NCBI GenBank assembly: GCA_946406115.1
Contig: OX291557.1
Location: 6,108,501 to 6,172,500 of the forward strand
Length of the DNA: 64,000 bases
Source: Apoda limacodes
Lineage: Eukaryota; Arthropoda; Insecta; Lepidoptera; Limacodidae
Direction of reading: 5' to 3'
The position numbers and the translations under genes are program-made. Position 1 is the first letter of the stretch. Each line of letters opens with the position of its first letter. Shown piece by piece: positions 32,588 through 44,540 of the stretch. Under the pieces are notes generated by a model that saw only the letters and a list, made by a program, of their open reading frames with translations, was not told where the DNA came from and ran no database searches.

Positions 32588-32651
32588 AAACGGTAACGGT
32601 AAAATGTCTATGGATATACAAACGGTAACGGTAAAATGTCTATGGATATAC
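32588..32651. repeat. Perfect 32-bp tandem duplication
   Basis: 'aaacggtaacggtaaaatgt' followed by 'ctatggatatac' occurs at 32588-32619 and again at 32620-32651 with no differences. Confidence 0.92.
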
Positions 32652-32726
32652 ATGGATGTGATTTTCTCTCAGGATTACATCAAGAATTAATTTTTAAAAG
32701 AGTCGGTAACACTCGAATGATGTTGT

Positions 32727-32899
32727 AGGTCCGCCTGATGGTAAGCGGTTACCGTAGCCTATGGACGCTTGTAACACCAGGAGCATCAGTCACGCGCTGC
32801 CGACCTTTCAAAAATCCAATCACTTCTTTCTTGAAGAACTCCATACTGTAGTCCTTAGAGAAAACCTTGGCAGCGAGCTCATTCCACAACCCAAGCGTT
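32727..32899 (-). mobile_element. LINE family 1, fragment F3
   Basis: 'ggtccgcctgatggtaagcg' to 'cattccacaacccaagcgtt' matches the 3' 170 bp of the family on the minus strand. The terminal tail and poly-T are missing, so the 3' edge has been lost. Confidence 0.85.
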
Positions 32900-33091
32900 A
32901 AACAACAACCTTGGAAACACTAAAATTCTATTTAAGTTTTAATCTTTTCTTGACAATATTTGAGTGAGAACAGATATTAAATATCATCTTGCTTTATCAA
33001 TTAAGTTTTTACAAACTAGGTAGGTACCTACAGTGAATTAATTTGTTTTATTTTTATTGTAATATAAATTATTATTTATCATTCATAAAAT

Positions 33092-33352
33092 ATCCCTCGC
33101 AGCCTAGTTGGTAGTGTGGTCGACTGCTGTGCAGAGGGTGTGGGTTCGATTCCCGCACAGGACAAACATTAATGTAATAAACATTTGTGTTTGTCTTGAG
33201 TCTGGGTGTAATTATGTATGATATGTATGTAGATACAAATAAAAGTAATACATGTATTTGTATCCGTTGTTTGGTATCCATAACACAAGCTTTGCTTACT
33301 TTGGGCCCAGACGTCGCTGTGTGTGTAATGTCCAAATATATTATTTATTATA
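33092..33352 (+). mobile_element. tRNA-derived SINE, copy 1
   Basis: The tRNA-like head has an A-box-like 'gcctagttggtagtgtgg' and a B-box 'ggttcgattcc' (33143-33153), the internal RNA polymerase III promoter. The body includes 'gagtctgggtgtaatt' and 'gctgtgtgtgtaatgtcc', and the end is (TTAT)n-like. It is not a functional tRNA, because no cloverleaf closes around the head. Confidence 0.8.
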
Positions 33353-33423
33353 AAATATCTATTTTTAGTTGTTACGTTGAGTATTTAGTTTTTATAAATT
33401 TTATTGTCTGATTAGTTTGACTT

Positions 33424-33662
33424 CTTCGCAGGCTAGTTGGTAGTGTGGCCGGCTCCTGTGCAGAGGGTGTGGGTTCTATTCCTTTAATGGACAATATTTA
33501 TGTGATAAACATTTGTATTTGTTTTGAGTCTGGGTGTAAATACACCCAGATGTATATGTATTGTATTTACAAAAAAAGTAAAATATATGTATTTATATCT
33601 GTTGTCTGTGCTTATTTTGGCGGCGCTGTGTGTAATATCCAAAAATATTTATTTATTTCATC
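33424..33662 (+). mobile_element. tRNA-derived SINE, copy 2
   Basis: It has the same head and body as the copy 70 bp upstream, in the same orientation. The B-box is mutated ('ggttctattcc', 33472-33482), so transcription is less likely. It contains an inverted repeat 'tctgggtgta'/'tacacccaga' near 33530-33551. The 3' end is 'atatttatttattt'. Confidence 0.8.
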
Positions 33663-34002
33663 TTGAAAGAAAAAAAAGGGATTTGTTTCTACATAGCTAA
33701 ACTTTACGTCCTGCATTAATATTTTAAGACTATTTTTAAGGCATCCTGAATGATATAAGATTTAAGATAAAATATTTACTTAAGGATCTCAAGAAAAACG
33801 TAAAGCCGCAATAGTAAAGGGCAAATATATTTTTTTCAAGTGTAAAATATCAAATACAAAAGTCATAGAAAAATATTAGAAACTAAAAACTACTAGCAAA
33901 AAAAAAATTGAAATTGAATGTCCTAAATTTGAAAAAAATGTTTTGTATTTTCTAATCAAATATGGCCCCTAACTCTGTCAAACCCGCTTTGAATTCGGTT
34001 CA
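33663..34002. other. AT-rich stretch, nothing identified
   Basis: There is no supported feature between the two SINEs and the third, unrelated SINE. Confidence 0.5.
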
Positions 34003-34312
34003 CTTGAACACTTGGTTCAGTGGTGGCCGATGGCTTTCGATTTTACTTTGCATCCTGAGTGGCGGAAGTTCGAGACCCGGCGTGTACTAATAAATCTTTC
34101 CTTAATTTCTCAAGTAGATACATTGATTATTCACACAACTGGCTTTTCGGTGAAGGAAAAAATCATGAGGAAACCTGCATATGTCAAAAAAACAAAAAAG
34201 ACGTACGTGAAGTCTACAATTCGCACTGGGCCCGCGTGTCGACTGCAGCCCAAATCATCCTTGGCGAGGGTAGGCCGTGTCCCAGCAGTGGGGACGTATG
34301 AGGCTAATAAGG
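34003..34312 (+). mobile_element. SINE of a second type
   Basis: The tRNA-like head has a B-box 'gttcgagaccc' (34068-34078). The body includes 'atgaggaaacctgcatatg', 'gtgaagtctacaattcgcac' and 'cccagcagtggggacgtatg', an arrangement familiar from moth and butterfly SINEs with an RTE-like 3' end. The open frame 34012-34371 over it is not a gene. Confidence 0.75.
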
Positions 34313-35246
34313 AAAGGAGCACTAGGGTAACAACTCTACACATTTTTGAACACCACCCGTTGGAAACTTAGTTCGTTTTAGAGTCGTTACTCTTCTTGAC
34401 TCAGTCAGTTTTGGAACAGCACCCTGTAGGGGCACACGCCTCTTCTTGGAGAAGCCGGATTAGCTCATAATTCACCACGCTAATCCACTGTGAATTGGCG
34501 GACGCGTGTCGAGCTAGTGCCCACCCGTGTCAGAGTTCACAAGGCGCCCATAAGGTCTCTAGAGTTGCCTATGCAGAGATGTAAGCAAAGATACAGCACT
34601 ACATAATTGCTGCATGGTGTGACGGCGACAGCCAAAGCGTTAATATTCGTTATTTATAAAAGCGTCGTTTATAAAGAAACTACGATAGTTATCGAGATAT
34701 TGTTATTGCCTATCAATCATTTTTAAAACATTCGTATAGCCGTAATAGCCTTTCGTTTTAAAAATTCAACAAAAAATGTGTGCGCAACGAAATGATTGAG
34801 TTAAATGTCAAACATCGTGTTGCGACGTTCGAGCGATTAAGGTTAAGAGTTCGAGTTTCCTGTGTCAAAATATCAAACTCATAAATAACACCCAAAGTGT
34901 GATCGAGATCGACAAACATGACCAAGTTAACATTTATACGGACCCTTAATGAATGCTTCAATGCATGGAGGCGCTCAAAATAATGTTCCCACAGGTGGTC
35001 CCCCTCCGATTACCAATACACGAATGCGAATGGCCCACAAGGTCCTCAATTTTGACATATTTTAAGTGTAACTTAATTACCTACGAAATAAAACATTTTT
35101 GATTTGGGTTTTTTTTAATCACTTGTTTTTTAGTCTCCAGATCTTTGATCCAACATCTGTGCACTTATTTGCAGTCGTATTATCAAATAAGTGAACATTA
35201 TTTTGTTTAAGATATATTCAGTGCCGGTTTTACACAGTTGCCAAGT
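34313..35246. other. Intergenic with a probable SINE tail
   Basis: 34440-34580 ('gaattcaccacgctaatcc'-like, 'cactgtgaattggcggacgc') looks like a further SINE piece. The rest is AT-rich with no exon found. Confidence 0.4.
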
Positions 35247-35437
35247 TCATACTCACATCTTAGAACCTAGATGATCACGTACAGTGCGGTTTCAGATGAA
35301 TTTCCTCCCGCGAAAGCTTAGGTTATGGTATGAGCTCTCTGCCAAGGTATTCTCTAAGGACTACAGTCCCCAAGAACCCCATGTTCTTCAAGAAAGAAGT
35401 TATTAGATTTTTGAAGGGTCGACAATGAGCGAGTGAT
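35247..35437 (+). mobile_element. LINE family 1, fragment F4
   Basis: It matches the RT C-terminus from 'ttcatactcacatcttagaa' to 'gagcgagtgat'. Where the family reads 'cagtatggggttcttc', this copy reads 'cagtccccaagaaccccatgttcttc', a small inverted duplication of the 'ggggttctt' word. No 3' tail is present. Confidence 0.78.
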
Positions 35438-35834
35438 AATGTTTATATTCCAATATAAATGTGAGTAAAGAGATTGTTCCTTCTTTTTATGCCATCATCA
35501 CGAAACGACACTTTTTTCGCCAATGTCACGGAACGACACTTTTATTCGCAATCATCACACTTTAATAAAAGGCGCGTTTTGTTTACGTTTACTCGGTGAA
35601 TGCGTTCAATGTCATTATGCTTAAAAAGATATAAATCTGTATGGCTTCTAAACTTTTGGCTCATCTCTTTAGTTAGATTATTTACATTAAGCGCATAATG
35701 CCTATTATGCGATCAAACTAAATGCAACTGAAATTAGCACAAATTTAACTTTACAATATCTAGGCGTCTGATGTTGTTTCAGGGATAGGTAACAACCTTC
35801 CAGATAGACTTGGAAATTCATACTAATTAGAGTT
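35438..35834. other. Between two LINE fragments
   Basis: It contains a short direct duplication, 'tcacg[a/g]aacgacactttt', at about 35499 and 35527. No gene is seen. Confidence 0.45.
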
Positions 35835-36004
35835 TGCAAGGAAGTTGTTCTCCAAGGACTACGGTATAGGGTTCTTTAAGAAAGAAGTTAATAGATTTTT
35901 GAAGGGTCGGCAACGCGCGGGTGAAAGCGTCCATAGGGTACGGTGACCGCTCACCATCAGGCGAACCGTAAGCTGGTTTGCCAACTTAATGATATAAAAA
36001 AAAG
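35835..36004 (+). mobile_element. LINE family 1, fragment F5 with 3' tail
   Basis: It runs from 'ggaagttgttctccaaggac' to 'ccaacttaatgatat' plus 9 A (35996-36004). This is a very short 5'-truncated insertion in the plus orientation, diverged from copies A-D. Confidence 0.82.
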
Positions 36005-36439
36005 TTGACAAGAATTATCCTATTAACTTACTCGATATAAAATAAAACGTTTTCGAGGCATTCATTTCGTAATTTCTTTTACGTAACGATTGCTTGAAAA
36101 AAAAGCTTTGAAACCTACATCGTAATAATTTTTTTATTTCATCGTATTTTTATATATTTAAATCTTATCTTATTTCAGCAATAAAATAAAAATTCATTAC
36201 AAAAAGTTAAAAGGATTTTAATTTATTTATATATCGAACATAAAATAACAATAAACACAAAACATGAGGAAGTAAATGACCGTTAAATAAATTGTATATT
36301 TTTTACAACATACGTCTACTTTTTTAGGGTTCCGTATCGAAATGGTGCCAACGGAGCCATATAACTAAGTGTACGCTGTCTGTCTGTCTGAAATCGGTAA
36401 AAGCCTAAAATGTTTTCGGAATATCCTATCCTTCTTTCT
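36005..36439. other. AT-rich, with a short 'agggttccgtat' repeat piece
   Basis: 36324-36395 ('tttttagggttccgtatcg', 'gtctgtctgtctg') is the edge of the family seen at 44140 and 61203. Nothing else is seen. Confidence 0.5.
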
Positions 36440-36730
36440 ATAATTTCTACTAATCTTATAAATGTGAAAGTATGCCTGTATGGATTGATGTTTTAATCAC
36501 GCTTCAACCACTAGACGATTCGGGATGAAACTTGGCACACTTAGAGGAATAGTCAAGGTCCTGAAGGTCCTGAAATAGGACATAGGCTACTATTTGTCCC
36601 GAACAAAAGTTCCCGCAGGAATAACGATCAACAAGCTTAAACGAACTATAGCTTGCCATGCCAAACTTCATTAGTATAATTTAGTGATAATTAGGGGGTT
36701 CCACGCTGATAACTGAATTTAGTGATCCGT
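36440..36730 (-). repeat. Dispersed repeat copy, minus orientation
   Basis: The block order is 'atcttataaatgtgaaagt', 'cacgcttcaaccactagacg', 'cgggatgaaacttggcacac', 'aagttcccgcaggaataac', 'gggggttccacgctgataac'. It is the same family as 30526-30790 and, inverted, 25655-26310. Confidence 0.78.
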
Positions 36731-36884
36731 TGCCAAAAAGTGTTATAATGGGTTATTATCTAAGAAATAATAAAAAGTTAGAAAATTAAAAATTTAAGGA
36801 AGGTCTCCAAACAAGAATAAGTTTTCATGTTTTTCATGTTTTTCTTTTTTCGTAAAAACAGTAATACATAAAAACTTCGATCTT

Positions 36885-37330
36885 GCAGTGAAGAATAGTG
36901 TGAACTCTAAAGTGAGACAACAAATAATAAAAACCGGCTAAGTGTGAGACGGGCCCATGCCATTACCTACTTCAGCCATTAATTAGGTAGGAGGCCGCTT
37001 AGCCGCATACTTTTTGTTTGTATTCGTAAATTTGGTAAATTTACATGCGTGTTATTGAAATAGGTCAAGTGCAAGTCGGAATAGCGCACCGTGGGTTCTG
37101 TACTACCTTTTACGTAATTGAAGAACACAAACAAAAACAAAGAGTGTGCTGCTAAGCGGCCACACATTTAATCTCTGACCAATCCCGACGTTGCTTAACT
37201 TTGAATATCGTTTCCATTAAACAAATGTGTAACTGTTTCGCTTAATATTAGCTAGATGGTGCTAACAGGTGGTAGGTACGGTAACGTCGGTGCGCGAGTT
37301 TGACTCGCACTTGGCTGTTTTTTTTTATTA
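36885..37330. repeat. 'ccggctaagtgtgagacgg' family with foldback arms
   Basis: The ends carry the paired words 'aaaccggctaagtgtgagac' (about 36931) and 'gagtttgactcgcacttggc' (about 37296). Inside, 'ggccgcttagccgcatact' (36992-37010) pairs with 'agtgtgctgctaagcggcc' (about 37142-37160), an inverted repeat extending into 'tttttgtttgt'/'acaaacaaaaac'. The element class is unknown; a non-autonomous DNA element is a reasonable guess. Confidence 0.65.
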
Positions 37331-40300
37331 TTTAGTGTATGATTTAAACATTAACTTTACATAAATGATTGTAGTGGGAATAGTACCGAAACTTTGGAAA
37401 TAATAACGAAATAAATCATCTCATTCACATACACAATATTGTACATATATTGTTTTTTTTAAAAAAAATAAAGCTTAAAACTGTTTAAGGTTTCATTACA
37501 AAACTATCGGATTCCTTATTAAATACAATTATATACAAATTTTCATCTCCTTTTTTGGCTTCTATACAGAGAAAAAGCTAAGGCAACCTGTCTCTTTTCT
37601 GTAAAATAAAAACACGCGTTAGAAAGACACCAGAGGCTGCAGATTTGCTTCGTCTCTTTCACACTTTTGTGACCGTCTTGATTTTACAGCTGTAATGAAA
37701 GTGCGCCGTGCAGAAAACGCTACGTCTATGGTTTTACCTTAGATGTGCGCAAGCAAGTTCTGTAACTGAACCAAATTTTAATTCGGCATTTACAGTTGAT
37801 AAACAGTCAAGACTTTACAGGCAGGAAGACACCCAAATGTTATAAGGGTTCTCTTTTAATATTTTGGTCTTCTTTTTTATAGTCGTGTTTCCCATGCTGG
37901 TGACCATCATGTATGAGACACTAGTCATTAATGGGGTTACTTTTTGGTAACATTTTGATATGGTACCCTAAAAATAAGTTAGCTATGATGTCTTAGTAGT
38001 ATATATTCTGTTGTTGGCCGTTTGGCCGTATCTAAACAATTGAACTTTAAATGCTGTTAAGGGTAAACGCCTCAGGTTGTAATGATCCAAAATGAATTTT
38101 TGCATAATCTCCGAAGTTCCCAAAATTTTACTTTACATTTTGATTTAAAAAAATAAAATAAAAATGTAATAGTTCGCAGTTTTTGGTTTCATGAGTTTGT
38201 GATAAGCCATTGTTTTTTAATAGTTTTGCGAAATTTAATTTTTGTCTATATCATGTACATACCTTATAAATATGCCCCTAATGTACAAACCGTAGGAAAA
38301 TTGGACAACTTTTTCTAGGTACGCTCATTAAAAAAATATTTGACTATGAGAAAAACCTTAAGTAAATTTTTAAATTATCATCGCTACGACAGGTCTATTA
38401 AAATAAACAATTCAGCGTTTATGGAATATTTTGATGACAAGGTACTTTAATTAGAAGGTGTCTTTCATAGACTTCGAGTTCTGTAATCTGTATACATCAC
38501 ATCTCACAAAATTGTCCATCCTTTAGAAAGAGACAACGCGATGCCAAGTACTTGCAGACTGTCTACTAGACGCTTTGTTTCTCTCACTTACATCAGCCAT
38601 ATTTTTTAAAGCTGGCTAGGAATGGCGCTGCCCAGTGTCGAGACTAATTCCTCAGGGGAAAATAAATAAAAAGTATGTTAAGTCCGTAAATACAATTTAT
38701 ATGTAGTTTTATGTACGGTCACTATAATCATCTGAAATTCTAATATTCCACACTCAAATGCACTTTAATTCGTTTTCAAAATTATCAGTTTTGCCGTCTT
38801 TTTCTTATTTAGACGACCGTGTCGTAGATTTTCCTTCGGGTCGACTGTATTATTGTAAATATCACTTAATCGTGTTATGGTGTAAAATTCACTAGTTTTA
38901 AGCAATCTATGCTATTACCATTTTTTTCTGATTAAGGCATAAAAAACTTCAATATGGCGAAAATTTGCCAATCCGCAGAATCAATATAGCCATAAATTCC
39001 CTATATAATTAATTGAACTTCGGTACCTGTTTTGAGGGTTTATGTGGAACCCACAACCCATGCAAGTAATGTATTAAGAAAATAAAACTTCTCTGGTTGA
39101 AGCTCGTGCAGTAAATTCTTCTTTCAATTTACATCTTCATAGATCCTTTTAGATCTTGATCTTGTTTCAAATTAAAATAATTGATTTCTATCAATTTTAA
39201 GGTCTCATTTCTCAGTTATCAAATTTTGTTATCAACATGTATCTTTCAGAAAATCTCCAAAAGACTGACCTCCAATATCTTCCATCTGTCACTCTTTTAA
39301 ATATCAGATTTAAAAATATGTCAACGTAAGTAAGTATGGCATTTCATGCCTGAATGGATATAGAATTTTACAATAATTTTGACATAAACACGCAAAAGGG
39401 TAATCTAAAGCTATTTACACACTACAAATTACAAATTAAAATACTTCACTCGCTACACCAGTTGTCTAAGTCTATGGTGTTTTTCAATATCATATTATTT
39501 TGAATAATACTTATTTTGAATACTGTTAAAATAAATTTGGATATACATTATTGTAGTATAAGTCTATTTTTGATGATTACCAGCCGTGTAAGAATCACCT
39601 ATTTATCTAGTAAACCCGAAAAAAAAACGATTTAATGACGATAAAAATACCTACTTCAAAAACGAAAAAGTGCAATTTATGACTTTAATTAAAATAAGTT
39701 AGATTGAATGTTTATTTCAATAGATCTTTAATAGTTTCTGAACAAGTCATTGCGTTGTTTTTTTTCAGCGTCACGAAATTAGAAAAGTTAATTTTCGAAC
39801 GGAATTACTTTGTATTAATTTTGTTTGTTGCTTCCAGCAAAAATCGAATGTGCTCATTGTTTTTGAACACCAAGAACGCCCTTTTACTCAAAACGCAATA
39901 AAATTTTTAAATGACATTCAAAAAAACGCAAGAAAGACATTTCACAAGAATTTCGGCTTGTTAATCAAAAATTAATAAAAAAACATACTTTACAGTAAAG
40001 GCGACATTCCTATACTATTTTCTTTGCACGGCTTGGTATAGAGTGACTGACCAGTCACGGACAAATGTAGTGATTCATCATGAGGAAGGCTAAGGTGTAT
40101 TTTTCATTAAGCCTTTGTGTATATTGTCTGAAATATTACGATGAATTTTAAAAATGTCGTAAAAGTCATGCCAACTGGGAGCTAAATGGTATGCGCTGGC
40201 TAAACCTTAAGGCATACATCAAAATAATATGTTAAGAATTGTAGGGCTTAATACGGTCTACAAAAAAGTACGTCATGGCATATATCTATCTCCTAAGGTT

Positions 40301-41004
40301 TTTTCAAAGTAACCATTAAAAAGTGAGAGGGAAGTTACTTGTAAAGCTAGTTTGACCAATATACTCGTAGGTAGTATTAATATCATATCCTGTTTAATAA
40401 ATTAGTCATTTTATGCATTTAATGAAGAATAAATTTACCTTATACTGTATATCATACATATGAATGATTTAAAATATATATTAAATTTAATTTTTAATCG
40501 CACATTTGCCGGGGAATTTTATAGTACAGACGAATTAGATAAATTTTTAGGCTTATAAAAACATTCTTTGGTAGAGTTTTGAATTTTGGTGTATATATGA
40601 TGAATTCAGGGAAAGGTCACTTTACTAGTAGTCCGGTCAATTTAGACATTCGAAGCTACATAAATTCCCACCAAGATAATTTCATAAAGACCTCCTGATA
40701 AACATTCTAAAAGTTCCAATCGATAGCTGTTGCGCTCGCGCCGGCATCTTGGAGTAAGGTACCCTTATTTGGTTTTTTGCTTATATCTCGGCAATTGTGT
40801 AAACCTAAATTATACCTTATAAAATATTCTACAAAAAAGCTTATAAAATATTATTATTGTATCTCTAATATTTTAGCTGTAATATGACGATTGATAGAAT
40901 CCAAATAAATAGAATTTACTCCAAAGTTTTTCAAATTGTTTTCAGACTTATTCCGTGAAAGTACCAAGAGAGAGATATACAGATGAGAGGGGAAACGTGT
41001 TTTG
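37331..41004. other. 3.7 kb with no recognisable gene or element
   Basis: It is AT-rich throughout, with stops in all frames. No LINE, LTR, SINE or lipase-like exon was recognised. Short open frames (such as 39704-39901) look accidental. Confidence 0.5.
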
Positions 41005-42955
41005 TGTCATGCACAAAACCCGGTCCATCTAGGCCAATTAATTGGCGTCGTGTGTGGCATTATAAGTCGGCAGACTGAGATGGATTGCGAGAATTTTATG
41101 AATCGTACCCGTGGAGGCAGATCTGCTTTAGCTCAGCAGATCCTGACGTCTCCGCAGCCGCAGTAACTGAGACAATCCTCGCTGGTATGGAATGTTATAT
41201 TCCTAACCCGCGAGTACCTGCCGGCGTCAAAAAACGGCTGTGGTTAATAGGTCTTGCAGAGAAGCTTAAATTTTTAGGCAAACTGCATATCAGGCTTGGA
41301 CCACGGCTCGTAATAATAAGGATCCGAACATTTTTGAGGGAAAACGCAAATTAAATGCTGCGCTCGAGGTTCAGTAAGAAAAAAAACGGCCAGAGCAAAA
41401 CTCCAATTCATCGGCAAAATAGGCGGGCGACTTGTGAGCTATCCTTCTGGGAGTCGTGCTTTCAGGTCCCTTGCTAAAGCTGCCGAAGGGAACTTTTGCC
41501 AGTCTTTGTTACCACCACTGCGAAAGACCGATAGATCAGATCCATCGAATTACAGGCCTATCGCTATTACCTCTGTCCTCTCCAAGGTGGTAGAGCGTGT
41601 GATAAACACACAGCTTCTAAGACACCTAGAAGAACACGACCTGGTCAGTGACCGTGAATATGGCTTTCGCCACGGTCACTCGACTGGTGAAATTCTAGTG
41701 TATCTAACAAACCGATAGCCATTGAGAGACAGGGAGAGGCATTGGCATATAGCCTGGACATAGCGAAGGCGTTCGATCGGGTCTGGCACCGGGGTCTTCT
41801 ATCGAAGTTGCCTTCTTACGGAGTGCCCGAGGGTTTGTGCAAATGGGTGGCTACCTTTTGTCCGGCAGAAGCATACGAGCCGTAGTTGACGGTAGTTGCT
41901 CTGATAGCATGGACATTAATGCTGGTGTCCCGCAAGGCTCTGTGCTGTCTCCTACGCTGTTCCTACTGCACATCAATGATATGTTGGACATCAATACATT
42001 GCTATGCAGATGACAGTACTGAAGACGCTTATTACACGGGCCGTGCAAGCATCCTACGTTCCGTTGTGGAGGAAAAGCGTGAAGAACTTGTGTCTCAAAT
42101 CGAGATCGGTCTGTCCAAGATCTCTGACTGGGGGCGGGAAAACTTGGTCCGATTCAACCCTTCAAAGACACAAGTCTGCGCGTTTACCGCTAAGAAAACC
42201 CCATTCACTGTAGTCCCACAATTCCAGAACACTCCCCTCTCCATCTCTAAGAGCATTGGGATCCTTGGCGTCGACATCTCCAGCGATGTTCAGTTCCGAG
42301 ATCATTTGCTAGACAAGGTAAAGCTGGCGTCCAAAAAACTTGGTGTACTCAACAGAGCGAAGCAGTACTTCACGTCGGGGCAAAGGTTGCTTCTTTACAA
42401 GTCGCAAGTCCGGCCCCATATGGAGTACTGCTGCCATCTCTGGGCGGGTGCACCCGGATACCAGCTTGGACCTTTTGACTCGGTTCAACGACGGGCTGTG
42501 AGAATTGTCGACGATCCCAAACTCACTTGCGGTATCGAGCCCTTAAGTCTGAGGAGAGACTTTGCCTCCCTGTGTGTGTTCTACCGCTTGTACAATAGAT
42601 TGTGGTCTGAGGAATTGTTCGAAATGATGCCCACGGCTACTTTCTACCATCGCACCGTTCGCCATCGACAGGGAATTCATTCTCACACTTTGGAACCAAA
42701 ATGGTCGCGAACAGTGCGGTTTCAGAGAAACTTCCTCCCGCGAACCCTTGGGTTGTGGAATGAGCTCCCTGCCAAGGTTTTCTCTAAGGACTAAAGTATG
42801 GGGTTCTTCAAAAAAGAAGTTATTAGATTTCTGAAGGGTCGGCAACGCGCGAGTGATGCCCCTGGTGTTGCAAGCGTCCATAGGCTACGGTGACCGCTTA
42901 CCATCAGGCGGACCGTAGGCTTGTTTGCCACCTTAGTGGTTTAAAAAAAAAAAAA
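41005..42955 (+). mobile_element. LINE family 1, copy D (internally deleted)
   Basis: It starts at 'tgtcatgcacaaaaccc' (copy B 10727), at the end of the endonuclease. About 345 bp present in B (about 11253-11598) are missing: 'ctgcgaaagaccgata' is joined to 'gatcagatccatcg', removing the start of the RT. It ends with 'ccaccttagtggttt' and 13 A (42943-42955). Confidence 0.9.
41085..42794 (+). pseudogene. RT of LINE copy D, broken
   Basis: Linker residues lie at 41085-41354. The RT restarts after the deletion at 41521 ('NYRPIAITS'), is disrupted near 41715 by a lost segment ('accgatagccattgag'), and reads on through 'DIAKAFDRVWH'. A deletion at about 41995 ('atcaatacattgc' for 'atcaacaacatacattgc') spares 'YADD'. 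The frame 41886-42794 ends at a TAA (42792-42794) where other copies read TAC. It is inactive. Confidence 0.85.
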
Positions 42956-43011
42956 CATGTCTTCAAAATTTCGTGGTGTTTGATTAGGAAGTGTCAAAAA
43001 TAAGTGAGAAA

Positions 43012-43307
43012 TTAGTTTGTATGAAGCCTGCTGCGAGGCGCCGCGAAGTGTATCCTCTTAAGTAAACTATATTGACGGTTACTAAAACCGCGGTCACATA
43101 ATATTTTATAGACACTGTAGACCTCTTCACCAAAGTCATTTTGGTCTTTGGGCACTGCATCACGGATTTCACGGAGCAATTCTATACCTACAGTACCGCC
43201 ATTTTTCGACGTGGCGTAAGCGTTCAATAAATACACCGTTAGATTTATAAGTTGTTCTACTATACACTGAGATCGCTCTAAGCTGGTTTCTATTTTAGGC
43301 ACTTGCT
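43012..43307 (-). CDS. Unrecognised open frame, possible exon
   Basis: I do not recognise this protein. About 97 codons read on the minus strand with good composition: 'ETSLERSQCIVEQLINLTVY', then 'GIELLREIRDAVPKDQNDFG' and 'VYSVYKILCDRGF'. There is no ATG at the start; the frame opens after TAG, and the last two bases of that TAG also form an AG that could be a splice acceptor (AG 43306-43307). It looks more protein-like (charged/hydrophobic spacing, few Asn/Lys/Tyr runs) than the chance frames nearby. It may be a host exon, a domesticated piece or a transposon ORF1. Confidence 0.3.
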
Positions 43308-44139
43308 AATAGTAGTTTGCGAATGACTGGTGGGCTACAGATTCGATGACCACATCAATATAAGAGATCTGATTCTTTTAACAGCTTTTGTAAATTTTTC
43401 CCAGTTTATCCCAGACATCATAACCTAGAGATTATTAGGATAAAGTTCATCCAGCTGATACATACTGAGCGCAAACTTAGGATTATGTTCTGTATAAACG
43501 CTATGTCGAGTATGTCCAGCCTATGGTTGTCAATAATGGCGTAGTTAGTAGCAATCATAAAGTTAAAATTGAGTTTGAGTCTGGTGAGAACCTTGCCTTT
43601 GCCCTATGCAGGATAAGTGGTCTAAGTCTTTATCGGAATCAGATGAGATGATGATCGGCCGATGGCTATTCGGTCTTGGCTGTTCGCTATTCTTACTCAC
43701 CTAGTGGACCCGAAAAACGTTCTGCCCTGCTATACACATCATATCGCATAATGCATCTTGCCCTTCATTTTCTTTCCCCTTCTTTTTCTCTCTTATTCAC
43801 ACCATCTCTGTCGGTCTTTCTTTCGTAATGTCGTTCTGTCACATGTCTGTATTCTCGTAGTGTCACGGAATAAGTTTTTGAAAATATTTTAAAACGATTT
43901 TGGAGCAATCAAAAACCAATTTGTATATCGACTGCAAAAATATGAAAAAATAAAGTATTGGAGATACATAAAAAATATTTGTAGCCTTTTTTTATAGGAG
44001 ATTTCATAAATTAAAAAGGGTACCTTTTTTCCAAAATGGCGGCGCGAGCGAAACAATTTTCGATGGGGACTTTTAATATGTTTAATGGGAAGATGTAATG
44101 AACATGTACACTAAAATTGAAAACTTTACTAATCAATGT
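43308..44139. other. No recognised gene
   Basis: This lies upstream of the unrecognised frame at 43012-43307 on that strand. A pyrimidine-rich tract is at 43765-43800. I found no partner exon. Confidence 0.4.
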
Positions 44140-44405
44140 TTTTTAGAGTTCCGTACCCAAAGGGTAAAACACGGGACCCTATTACTAAGACTCCGCTGTC
44201 CGTCCGTCCGTCTGTCACCAGGCTGTATCTCATTAACCGTGAAAAGTAGACAGTTGAAATTTTCATAGAAGATGTATTTCTGTTGCCGCTATAACAACAA
44301 ATACTAAAAAAACTAAATAAAATCACGGTAATAGTACCGTGATAGATATTCGCAATAATTTTCATTCTACAAAACCCTAACTTAATACGACACGCACTTG
44401 GCCTA
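44140..44405 (-). repeat. 'agagttccgtacccaaaggg' repeat family copy
   Basis: 'agttccgtacccaaagggta', 'ccgctgtccgtccgtccgtc', 'tgtatttctgttgccgctat' and the closing 'cgacacgcacttggcc' are in the order found in lepidopteran copies of this family. It contains the hairpin 'atcacggta'/'taccgtgat' near 44322-44344. The small open frame on its minus strand is not a gene. Confidence 0.75.
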
Positions 44406-44540
44406 TATTTGCTTAATCTAGCGTTAGTTCACAAGACAGGTGTTTACCAAAATGAAATACAATCAAAAAAATGCCTTGAACATTTTAAATGTTTGTAAAC
44501 CGACTAGAAGATTATTTCTAGCTTTTCGGGCAAAATTCCA

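Noticed and set aside
33092..33165. A tRNA gene
   Set aside because: A- and B-box words are present but the sequence does not close into a cloverleaf, and it continues into a SINE body repeated downstream.
34012..34371. A 119-codon open frame
   Set aside because: It coincides with a SINE with a B-box and typical SINE body; there is no protein family resemblance.
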